From assembly GCA_030607875.1 (NCBI GenBank), contig JAUWJD010000001.1, positions 1 to 64,000 of the forward strand: 64,000 bases of DNA, given 5' to 3'. A program made the translations under genes and the position numbers. How positions within the stretch are numbered: the first letter of the stretch is position 1; each line of letters opens with the position of its first letter. A model generated the notes under the pieces. It worked only from the letters and a program-made list of their open reading frames with translations. It was not told the DNA's origin and did no database searches. This document shows positions 9,076 to 17,800 of the stretch, in pieces. The stretch is from Chloroflexota bacterium. Lineage in GTDB: Bacteria > Chloroflexota > Anaerolineae > UBA2200.

Positions 9076-11058
9076 CTACTGACCTTCTCTGATCGCCCGT
9101 TGCTGGGCCAGGTATTCCCGCACAGTCAGCACCAGCGTGGCATGGCTCCACGTCAGCGGGCTGACGGACAGTGGTTTGTTGGTGTATGGATGCACTTGCT
9201 CGGCCATGACGCCGCTGGGCAGGGCATGGTCGGCTGCCCAGTTCAGAATCTCCAGCGCAGGTTGGAGGTCGGCCATGGTCTTGGCGATGGCGATGTACCA
9301 CTGAGCCAGCCACAGGGTGCAGACAAACCACGGGTTGCCGGGTACCTTTTCAATATCCTCAGTGACCTGGTGGTAGCGATCGTTTTCGTAGCGAGCTACG
9401 CCCCCCACGTCCGTTTTCACCGACAACCGGTCTCGAACCGCCTCCATGGCCGCCACAATCCGCGGCTCATCAGGAGCGTACATGCCAAAGTACCACAGGC
9501 CCGTAAGCGAAGCATCCACCGTCGAATCCACATCCCAGCCACCGTCATCCCGCCGGTTCAGCATCCGCGCGAAGCAGTGGCGGTCCGGCGCCCACAGGCG
9601 CGCATCCGCCGCCGCCATGATCTCCTCCATCGCCTTGCGGTAGGTGGCAGCCAGTTCGCGTTCGCCAAAAGCGTCGCTGAAGTTGGCGGCGGCCTCCAGC
9701 CCAGCGCAGGTGGCGCCTACTGTCCAGGCGAGCACCCCTCGACGCTCTTCCCACAAGTCCCAGGAGGGCAGCGGCAGGCCGCTGTCACCATCCCGGTAGG
9801 CAACCCGCCAGTCAGCCGCGCGGACCACCAATCCCCGGTACAGGGGCTTGATGAATTCCACGTCACGGAAGCGCTGAAAGTGCCGCCAAAGCGCCCACAG
9901 CACCAGCGCAGTTTCGTCCTCCTGCACTGGCAGCTCTTTGTGCCCATCTCGGTACCAGCCATGCCACGAGGAGGCCAAGGAGCCGTCAGGATTGTACTTG
10001 TGCAGCAAATATCCATCGTCGGTGATGACGCGGTGGCAGAAATTGAAAAAGCGGCGCGTCAATTCAGAGTACCCAGCAGCGATGAGCGCAGCGGCCACCA
10101 GAGCGCCATCGCGCGGCCACATGTATGAGTAAGTGTCACGAGCGAAATGTGCGATGTCATAATCATTGGCAGCAATGATCGCGCCGTCGTTGTCAATCTG
10201 GGTGCGCAGGACCAGCAAACTGCGCCGATACAGATGGCAGATTGGATGGGGCAGATCCAAGTGTTCCCTCTCTTTTCCGCCCCACAGCATCCAATAGTGG
10301 TCGGTGCGCTTGAGAAAAGTCGCTGGGTTCCTGGCACGCACGATGTTGTCCAGGCGCGCCACGGCGTTGAGATCTTTCCCTACTGCAATCCAGTACCAGG
10401 CGATCGCCTCCCCTCGCGGAGGAAGCTCAAGTTGTAATGCCACGGCCGAATCCACGCTTCCCTGGGCCACGGGATTGCCGGACAGTTGTCCATCCTCAGC
10501 ATCCCGCCAGGTACCCTCCTTGCAGTCAGCTTCCTTCACGCCAACGGCCCACTGGTCTACTCCGAACTCCCAACCTCCTGGCTGCTCCTTCGCCGCATCG
10601 ATCAGGAACCAGCGTTGTCCCTTGTAGTGGATCACGGCGCTGCGGTTCGGTTCGTAGTAGGCAGAATCGCCCACTTCGTAGCTGCTGATGTGCAAGTCCA
10701 GGGCGAAGAAGAGCCGCACTTTGCGTTCGCGATTGGCCCTATTGTGCACAACCACCCTGCGCAGGTACAGATCCTCGTGAAAGTCCACGACGTCATTGCA
10801 GACCAACTCCAGATTCAAATCGGGATGCTTCAGAGTGACCTCAGTGACAAGTGTGTCGTGCACATAGTCCAGAGCGCGTTGCCAGCCAGCGTCGCTCACC
10901 CAACTGAACTTCCCGTCAGCCCACACACCAAAACGGCATGGGTGGCCGATGGTGTGATTCTCCTGACCCACGTGCGGCCAGTACAGATCACGCAGAGCGT
11001 AATCGGCATCAAAGTTCACCAGAAGTGAACCATTGCCTACAGGAATGTCACGCGGCAT
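9076..11058 (-). CDS. GH15 glucoamylase/glucodextranase-like glycoside hydrolase
   Basis: This 660-aa protein has the bacterial/archaeal GH15 layout: a beta-sandwich N-terminal domain (about 1-270) and an (alpha/alpha)6 barrel (about 285-655). The barrel includes YMWPRDGALVA, SWDLWEERRG with the probable general acid at Glu437/438, and VMAEQVHPY with the probable base Glu620. The family removes glucose from non-reducing ends of alpha-glucans or related oligosaccharides. No signal peptide is seen, so it probably acts in the cytoplasm on glycogen-like or imported oligosaccharides. ATG 11058 is preferred because AAGGAGAG lies seven bases before it; an ATG ten codons upstream has no such site. 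It leads an operon with the ABC exporter pair. Confidence 0.9.
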   Translation of the reverse strand: MPRDIPVGNGSLLVNFDADYALRDLYWPHVGQENHTIGHPCRFGVWADGKFSWVSDAGWQRALDYVHDTLVTEVTLKHPDLNLELVCNDVVDFHEDLYLRRVVVHNRANRERKVRLFFALDLHISSYEVGDSAYYEPNRSAVIHYKGQRWFLIDAAKEQPGGWEFGVDQWAVGVKEADCKEGTWRDAEDGQLSGNPVAQGSVDSAVALQLELPPRGEAIAWYWIAVGKDLNAVARLDNIVRARNPATFLKRTDHYWMLWGGKEREHLDLPHPICHLYRRSLLVLRTQIDNDGAIIAANDYDIAHFARDTYSYMWPRDGALVAAALIAAGYSELTRRFFNFCHRVITDDGYLLHKYNPDGSLASSWHGWYRDGHKELPVQEDETALVLWALWRHFQRFRDVEFIKPLYRGLVVRAADWRVAYRDGDSGLPLPSWDLWEERRGVLAWTVGATCAGLEAAANFSDAFGERELAATYRKAMEEIMAAADARLWAPDRHCFARMLNRRDDGGWDVDSTVDASLTGLWYFGMYAPDEPRIVAAMEAVRDRLSVKTDVGGVARYENDRYHQVTEDIEKVPGNPWFVCTLWLAQWYIAIAKTMADLQPALEILNWAADHALPSGVMAEQVHPYTNKPLSVSPLTWSHATLVLTVREYLAQQRAIREGQ

Positions 11059-11157
11059 AGTGCGCTCTCCTTCGTCGTGTAGCGCCACAGAGCAGGGGCA
11101 TCTGTGAATTGGCTGTGCTGTCAGCTCGCACAGACTCTGAAACAGTTCAAAGCACTG

Positions 11158-12330
11158 TCAGCGACCGCCGCGCATACTTGCAAACTCCTCGCCGACTCGC
11201 TGGAAGAGGTCAGGATCTAACCACAGGTCCAAGCAGGTAGCAGCCAACGCCCTAGCGGCTGCGAGCATCGCCTGGCGGGCACCCTCTGAACAAGCAGCCT
11301 GTGCAAACTCTCGCGAATGGAGAGGGATATCTCCCTCTGTGATGCGCACTTCTGGATGAATGGCTGGCACCTCCCAGGAGACGTCTCCCATATCGGTCGA
11401 GCCCAGGCCGCCCTGGAGTTCCTCGACGGGGTAACCCAGCGCTTTGATGTAGCGGCGAAATGTCTGTCCCATCGCCTGGTTGGCATGCATGGCTTTGTAC
11501 TCATGGCCCGTTTTGCGAAAGGATAGCTCTGCCCCGGTGGCGAGGGCTGCTCCTTGAGCGCAGCGCTCCAGCTTGGCCACTAGCTCGTCCCGGTAGTCAC
11601 TATCAGCAGCGCGCACGTAGAAGCGAGCAGCGGCATGTTCGGGAACGATGTTGGGTTTTTGTCCCCCATCGGTGATGATTCCATGAATGCGCGCCCCATC
11701 CCGGAGGTGCTGGCGCAAGGCATTAAGGGAGTTGAAAGTCTGGATCACCGCATCCAGAGCATTCACCCCGTGCTCAGGCTGTGCAGAAGCATGGGCTGCT
11801 CTGCCGCGGAATGAAATCGCCACTTCGCTGACAGCCAATGACCCTTTTCCCACATGAGTGCGAGACCCGGGGTGAACCATCATAGCCGCGTCAATGTCAC
11901 GGAACAGCCCCGCGCGGATGAAGAAAACCTTGCCACCGCCGCCCTCCTCCGCCGGAGTGCCCAGCACGAGGAGACGACCAGGGAGATCTGCTTTGTGCAG
12001 AGCCAAACCGAGCGCAGCGCCCACGGCGATGGCCGCGATAAGGTTGTGTCCGCAGGCATGTCCCAGTTCGGGCAAGGCATCATACTCCGCCAGGATAGCC
12101 AACGCAGGGCCATCGTTCTGCGCAGGATGAACGGCCTGGAAAGCAGTGGGCAGCCCCGCTACCGCTCGCTCCACTGAGAATCCTTCCTCCTCAAGCATTT
12201 GGGTGAGCCAGGCAGCAGCCTTCTCCTCTGCAAAGGCACCCTCGGGATGCCCGTGGATCCTCAGGGCGAGATCCCAGAGTTTGCCCTGCAATTGGTCAAT
12301 CCTAGACCAAATTCTGTCGCGCCATTCCAC
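11158..12330 (-). CDS. M20-family amidohydrolase/peptidase (AbgB/ACY1L2-like)
   Basis: This 390-aa zinc amidohydrolase has EYDALPELGHACGHNL (metal ligands Asp and His), the catalytic/metal pair EEGGGG, and a lid (dimerisation) domain around residues 175-285. It resembles the M20D/AbgB branch that hydrolyses N-acyl or p-aminobenzoyl amino acids. The exact substrate is unknown. The GTG at 12330 with GGGAGAG is chosen because a plausible promoter (12403-12375) places transcription downstream of the more distal ATG at 12384. It is divergent from surE. No signal peptide is present. Confidence 0.85.
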   Translation of the reverse strand: MEWRDRIWSRIDQLQGKLWDLALRIHGHPEGAFAEEKAAAWLTQMLEEEGFSVERAVAGLPTAFQAVHPAQNDGPALAILAEYDALPELGHACGHNLIAAIAVGAALGLALHKADLPGRLLVLGTPAEEGGGGKVFFIRAGLFRDIDAAMMVHPGSRTHVGKGSLAVSEVAISFRGRAAHASAQPEHGVNALDAVIQTFNSLNALRQHLRDGARIHGIITDGGQKPNIVPEHAAARFYVRAADSDYRDELVAKLERCAQGAALATGAELSFRKTGHEYKAMHANQAMGQTFRRYIKALGYPVEELQGGLGSTDMGDVSWEVPAIHPEVRITEGDIPLHSREFAQAACSEGARQAMLAAARALAATCLDLWLDPDLFQRVGEEFASMRGGR

Positions 12331-12374
12331 GATTCTCTCCCTGCTACGATGATTGTCCCGGCAATCGTGTGCGC

Positions 12375-12403
12375 AGTGTAACACAAGGTCCTGCAGCAGT
12401 CAA
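12375..12403 (-). promoter_or_regulatory. Probable promoter of the M20 amidohydrolase gene
   Basis: On the minus strand TTGACT (12403-12398) and TACACT (12380-12375) are 17 bases apart, and the -10 is preceded by TGT, an extended -10 feature. The predicted start near 12368 gives a leader of about 38 bases. Confidence 0.5.
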
Positions 12404-12517
12404 GAGAACGGCGTGCTGCAGAGCGTGATTCACTGGCAGGAGAATTTGACAAAAGCAGACAAATCCCCGAAGATATGTGGCATCCGAGCAGAGCGAATCT
12501 TTAGCAGGGAGACAGAA

Positions 12518-13342
12518 TTGAGCAGCGAAAACCAGACCCTAATCCTCATGACCAACGATGACGGCGCTGCCTCGCCAGGTCTGCGGGCGGCTGTCCGGTG
12601 CGTGATCGGTTTGGGAGAGGTTTGGATCGTTGCTCCGCATGCACAGCAATCAGGCAGTGGCCGCAGCTTCCCCACCCACAGCACGATGCGGGTCTGGGAG
12701 AGCACCCTCGACCTGGATGGCATCCAGGTGCCCTGCTTTGCCCTGGACGCGTCACCTGCGCAGGCTGTGCGGCAGGCTATTCTGCGCTTTTTGCCGCGAG
12801 TGCCGGACCTGACGATTTCAGGCATCAATTACGGCGAGAACCTCGGTGGGTCCGTCACCGTCTCAGGGACAATCGGCGCCGCGATAGAAGCAGCCAGTTT
12901 TGGAATCCCAACCCTGGCGGCTTCACTGGAGACGGCCCGCAAGTACCACTTCAGCCACAGCACAGAAGTCGATTTTAGCACTGCTGCGCTAGTCGTGCGC
13001 CGGTTCGCCAAGTATCTGCTCACACACGGTATGCCAGAAGGAGTGGACATCCTGAAACTCGACGTACCCTGCGATGCGCGACCAAATACCCCGTGGAGAA
13101 CAACCCGAGTCTCCCGTCAGCAATACTTTGTCACCCCCGTAATGATCGACGAGCAAGGCCAGAAACACGTGTCCGGGTACGTAAGGGAGATTGATTTGGA
13201 CACGCTGGAAGCTGATTCCGATATCTACGCCATAGCTGTAGATAGAGTGATCTCCGTTACTCCTCTGACCACCGACCTCACTGCCAGAGTGGACCCGCAG
13301 CAATTGCAGGACATCCTTTCTGCAGACCATGCAGCTTCCTGA
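12518..13342 (+). CDS. surE: SurE-like 5'-nucleotidase / survival protein
   Basis: This 274-aa protein begins close to the SurE signature ILMTNDDGAASPG (metal Asp14, Asp15) and carries SGINYGENLGG and the TIGAAIEA segment typical of the family. SurE enzymes are metal-dependent phosphatases that remove phosphate from nucleoside 5'- and 3'-monophosphates in the cytoplasm. The start is inferred to be the TTG at 12518, preceded by AGGGAGAC. The frame is open further upstream but that part crosses the divergent promoter region and is not SurE-like. Confidence 0.9.
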   Translation: MSSENQTLILMTNDDGAASPGLRAAVRCVIGLGEVWIVAPHAQQSGSGRSFPTHSTMRVWESTLDLDGIQVPCFALDASPAQAVRQAILRFLPRVPDLTISGINYGENLGGSVTVSGTIGAAIEAASFGIPTLAASLETARKYHFSHSTEVDFSTAALVVRRFAKYLLTHGMPEGVDILKLDVPCDARPNTPWRTTRVSRQQYFVTPVMIDEQGQKHVSGYVREIDLDTLEADSDIYAIAVDRVISVTPLTTDLTARVDPQQLQDILSADHAAS

Positions 13343-13355
13343 AACGGCATACTAC

Positions 13356-13471
13356 AGAGTACTGCATCAATCGCTAAACTTGAGCACCTGTTCTCACGTC
13401 GTTCACCCCGCCTGACGGGGCAACAAACCGACCAAAGAGGTTTAGCCACCTTCGGTGCACAAAGCAGTAAG
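13356..13471 (+). repeat. Dispersed leader repeat, copy 2
   Basis: This copy reads ACAGAGTACTGCATCAATCG, then the arm GCTAAAC (13373-13379), a CCCCG/CGGGG hairpin, the opposite arm GTTTAGC (13440-13446), and the box CTTCGGTGCACAAAGCAGTA. It occupies the surE-to-S2P gap and points toward the S2P gene, as the other copies point toward their next gene. Confidence 0.7.
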
Positions 13472-13515
13472 AAGAGACACTGATTGACGCAGGAGCAACA
13501 AAGGGACAAGCCAGA

Positions 13516-13544
13516 TTGTATGAAATCGCATTTAATGCTACAAT
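13516..13544 (+). promoter_or_regulatory. Possible promoter of the S2P protease gene
   Basis: TTGTAT and TACAAT are separated by 17 bases, and the TTG start codon of the protease is about 50 bases beyond the expected transcription start. The -35 box is weak. Confidence 0.4.
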
Positions 13545-13601
13545 ATACCAACAAAGCGGTCTGACATCGGATACTGGCCATCCAAGCACAAGGGGTAAGC
13601 T

Positions 13602-14669
13602 TTGACCACTGTATTCGCAGTCATCATAGTACTGAGTTTGCTCACCTCCATCCATGAATTTGGTCACCTGATCTTTGCCAAATGGGCCGGCCTGCGCGTT
13701 GAAGAGTTTGGGCTGGGATACCCTCCACGTCTACTCACTCTTTTCCGCCACGGAGGGACAGAGTACACCCTCAACCTGATCTTTTTCGGGGCCTTTGTCC
13801 GCTTGGCAGAGCAGGGAGAATTGGGAACGCTCTTCGCAGACAAGCGCAAGCGCGTACGTGCCCTGTTCCTGGCCGGAGGGCCGCTGCTCAACCTGTTGCT
13901 GTCGGTGGTCCTTTTTAGCATCTGTTTCGCCACTGGCTGGCCAGTAGCACACGACCGGGCCGTGGGTGTGGATAAAGTCTGGCCAGGCTCCGTGGCAGAA
14001 GCCGTGGGCTTCCAGGTCAACGATCTAATCCTGGCCGCTGATGGCCAGGAAGTATCGAGTGTACTGGACCTCATCGTCTATTCCAGAGCGGTACGCGGTG
14101 ATGTCAGAACCGTGACCATTCGCCGGCGGGGCCGGACCTCCTCTCTTGCCCTGCCGCCCGGAGGCGCCTGGTTCATCAGACCCGAGACGCGCGGTGTGCG
14201 CTTGCGCAACGATGCTGGCTGGGTGGAGATCAAACCCTACATATGGCCAGAAGCCATTCGCAATGCGGTGACTGAAACACTCGACTCTGTGTTCGCCCTG
14301 TTTGCCCTTCCCTTCAGGATCCTGCGTGGCCGGGTTCCTGTAGATATGGTACGCCCAGTAGGCCCGGTGGGCATTGCTCAACTAACCGGGCAAGCTGCAC
14401 AGCAAGTGGCAGCCAGCGGATGGTGGTTCCCCTTGCTGCAGCTTACCGCGACTCTGAGCGCTGCACTGGCAGCGACAAACCTCCTGCCCCTCCCTAGTTT
14501 CGATGGTGGCCGTCTGCTCTTTATCGCCATCGAAGCCCTGCGCGGCAAGCGCCTGGCCGCGGAAAAAGAGAACCTGGTGCACACCGTCGGCATTGTGCTC
14601 ATGCTCGTGCTCATTCTTGTCGTAACCTATTACGACATTACCACACCCTATCCCTTTGGCCCACGTTAG
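13602..14669 (+). CDS. RseP/S2P-type membrane metalloprotease
   Basis: This 355-aa membrane protein has the site-2 protease zinc motif HEFGH (His18-His22) in its first transmembrane segment and a second motif NLLPLPSFDGGR near the C-terminal membrane segments. Between them lies a PDZ domain (about 120-200, with GSVAEAVGFQVND). Family members cut membrane-spanning anti-sigma factors or leftover signal peptides inside the membrane. The start is a TTG with AAGGGGTAAG upstream. It directly precedes the secreted protease genes, so a role in envelope quality control or surface-protein signalling is plausible but unproven. Confidence 0.9.
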   Translation: MTTVFAVIIVLSLLTSIHEFGHLIFAKWAGLRVEEFGLGYPPRLLTLFRHGGTEYTLNLIFFGAFVRLAEQGELGTLFADKRKRVRALFLAGGPLLNLLLSVVLFSICFATGWPVAHDRAVGVDKVWPGSVAEAVGFQVNDLILAADGQEVSSVLDLIVYSRAVRGDVRTVTIRRRGRTSSLALPPGGAWFIRPETRGVRLRNDAGWVEIKPYIWPEAIRNAVTETLDSVFALFALPFRILRGRVPVDMVRPVGPVGIAQLTGQAAQQVAASGWWFPLLQLTATLSAALAATNLLPLPSFDGGRLLFIAIEALRGKRLAAEKENLVHTVGIVLMLVLILVVTYYDITTPYPFGPR

Positions 14670-14677
14670 CTCATGGC

Positions 14678-14706
14678 CAGTAGTCGGTACGTGTTGTACA
14701 CTACTG
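14678..14706 (+). terminator. Hairpin after the S2P gene
   Basis: CAGTAGT (14678-14684) pairs with ACTACTG (14700-14706), and GTAC pairs with GTAC inside, with a two-base bulge. It begins nine bases after the stop codon. No T-run follows, so it may be a processing site and not a strict intrinsic terminator. Confidence 0.4.
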
Positions 14707-14811
14707 ACAAGCGAAAGAAGGTGATCACCAAGAGTACAATCTGCACAGATTGAAAATCGGAACGCACAAACCTCACCGCAGCAGAACCTAAACTGAGAAA
14801 GGGGAACCAAA

Positions 14812-17800
14812 ATGCGAAAGACTGTGATGAAAGGTTGCGCAGTGTTGACCCTACTGGCTATGCTGGCCTCCCTGTGGCCAGTCGCACTGTCTGCCCAGCC
14901 ACCGGCGCCACCCAAGGCGAAACCGCTGGTCAAGACAGCAGTGGACAAGGCTATGGCCAAGGTGGAACCTAGCCTGCGCCCCCAGGCGGCTGCTGGCGGC
15001 GCAGAGCTGATCAGCATCTCCGTGACGGCTCTGCAGGGGACGGATGTCAGCAAGTACATGGTGGAATCACTGACCCGCCCCTTTATGGACGCTGGGGAGC
15101 AGACCACCTTTGGCAAGGCCAAAGCCGGCAGCATCCTTAAGATTGCCTCTTTGCCCGAAGTGAGCGTGGTTCAACCCCTCACCTTCGCTCCCAACGCCGC
15201 ACCGCCTCCCCCGCCCGATGGCCATATAAGGGAAGTCCCTTCCCTGGAAGTGCTGCGAGGGAGGATAGAGGAACTCAAGGCCATTGATGTGCCCTGGTCT
15301 GCCACGGCCGAGGCCGCCGGAGTTCCCCTGCCGACAGGCTGGTTCGACGTGCTGGACAGCCACAAGTCCTCCAGGGCCTGGGCCAAGGGCTATCAGGGTG
15401 CGGGCGTGCGGGTGGCTGTCGTTGACGACAGCATTGATTTCGCCCACCCCGACCTGATGGGTACCCAAGCCACAGTTAAGGATGAGGCCTCGCCCTACTA
15501 TGGCTGGCCCATGGCCTTCAATCCCTATTCCATGCTCCAATTCGCCTATGACCAGTATCTGGGCTACACCTATGTGGCTGATGGTGCCAGTTGGTACGCT
15601 GACACCAGCGCGACGCCACACGTAGTCCGCAGTTTGCAGGACTTTGAAGATGGCACGGCTAGGCTCTCCTACACCCCCTTGGCTGGTTCCTATGGTGAGA
15701 GGAGCAACGAACATGAGTACATCTTCAACGACACTAGCCAGAGTGGCGTCTACCACATCGGCAGCCACCCCGACGACGCCTTGCTGGATATCTTTGGCGA
15801 GCGGGTGGCGGTGTTAGTGGTGGACGAGAATGAGGAAGGCGTCTACGACACCGTCTATGTGGACGTGGACAACGACTATGACTTGCGAGACGAGAAGCCG
15901 GTCACCAGGGATTCCCCCGTCAGCTACCGCGATATGGATGGCGATGGCTATGCCGACATGTCCGGCGGCATGGTCTACTTCATCGCCGATGGGGGCAACC
16001 CCCTCCCTATTGCCGACTGGTTCTGGGGCCTGGGCTCCGCTGGCAACGGTGAGCAGGACCCTGGCGAACCCGATAACGGCAGCCTGGTTGCCTTCCACGG
16101 CGCTCTGGACGGCTTTGGCTGGGACCATGGCACCCTCTGTGCTTCCAACGTGGTAGGCCAGGGAGTGATTAATGGCGGTGCTCCAGACTATAAGCCGGCC
16201 TATGACGGCCCAGGCACCGGCATGGTGCTCGGTGGGGCGCCGAAAGCGGAGATGGTAGGCATCTCCAACATCTACTACGACTTTTACAACTCGATCCTCG
16301 ATGCCTACACCTTCAGCGTGTATGGCTACGACGGCGTGCCCGATAGCGGCGATGAGATGCAGGTCATCTCGAACAGCTACGGCAACTCGGATATCGACAA
16401 CGATGGCTGGGACTATAACTCGCGCTACATTGCCCGTCGTCAAAGGCTGTATTCGCCCACCACCAGCTTCATCTTCTCCACCGGCAACGGCGCGCCTGGC
16501 TACGGCACGACCGCTCCCCCCTCCCCACCTACGGCCATTGCTGTCGGTGCCTCCACGCAGATGGGCTCCACCGGTTGGGATTCCATCGCCAGCGTAGACC
16601 AGATCACGTACAATGATGTCCAGTCCTGGTCCAACCGTGGTCCCGGTGCCAGGGGAACCGTCGGCGTCCACGTAGTAGCTGAGGGAGCCTACGGAGCTGG
16701 CGCTGTGCCGCTCAATGTGAGCGGCTTCGATGGCTGGAACGCCTGGGAGACTTGGGGCGGCACCAGCCGTTCCGGTCCAGTGGCCATGGGCAACCTGGCC
16801 CTGGTCTACCAGGCCTACAAGAAGAGGACAGGTGACTGGCCTACGTATGAGGAAGCTCGTCAGCTCCTGATGTCTGGCGCCACCAACGTTCACAACGACG
16901 TCTTTACCCAGGGCGCTGGGTCCGTCAACGCCGACCGCGCCACAGATGTGGCTGGCGGCCACTACGGCGTCTACATCGGCCCTGACAACTGGACTGCTGG
17001 CGACTACCGCGGCACGGAGTACGGTGGCTTTGCCAATATCGTGCACCCAGGCAATACCGCCAGCCAGACCTTCACTATCTACAACCCCAGCTCCCGCGAC
17101 ATCACTGTTTCCCTCTCTCGTGACACCTTGGTCAGGGTTGGGGAAATGGACTTTGACTTCACCACCGACGACATCTCCAAAGAAGACGAGTTCGAGGGCC
17201 GAGAGGATCCCCCTCAGTACATCGTCCGGAACGTGACCGAGGACATCCCTGCGGGGACAGACCTCTTGGTGATACGCATGAGGTATGACTACGCCAACTT
17301 TGACGTTGATGGCGATTACAATGTCGACAACAACTGGTGGTTGGTACCCTATGACTGGACGGACGTGAACGGAGACGGAGAGTGGTGGGAGGATCTAGAC
17401 GGCAACGGCGTGCTCAACTATGGGGAGATGGCCCCAGGGGAGTTCGTCCGCTTTGCCCACAACGGCAACGACAACACCGTCAAAGAGGTACGGGTGCAGC
17501 AGCCGCTGGAGCGCATGCACGACGGCATCCTGGTAGGTGTGATCCACGATGTCAAGACTGAGGCTGTGCCCACCACCATGCTCCATTTCAAGCTAGAGTT
17601 TTACCAGCACAGTGACTGGGATATGCTGAGCTTGAGCGATGCTACCCTCACCGTGCCTGCGGGTAGCTCGGCAACCTTTGATGCCACCGTCAACGTCCCG
17701 GCTGACACGGCGATCGGGCTCTATGAGGGGGCCATCCTAGTCGATGACCCTGGCTTCCTTCACAAGATCTACTTGCCCATCGTCCTCAAGGGAAGCGGGA

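Noticed and set aside
8641-10128. Open frame of 495 codons on the plus strand, opposite the GH15 and ABC genes
   Set aside because: No protein-like motifs. It is antisense to two genes with clear family signatures, and long antisense frames are expected at this GC content.
15814-17046. Open frame of 410 codons on the minus strand, and similar ones at 19369-20604 and 22243-23343
   Set aside because: They lie wholly inside the secreted protease genes on the opposite strand and show only low-complexity or codon-mirrored sequence.
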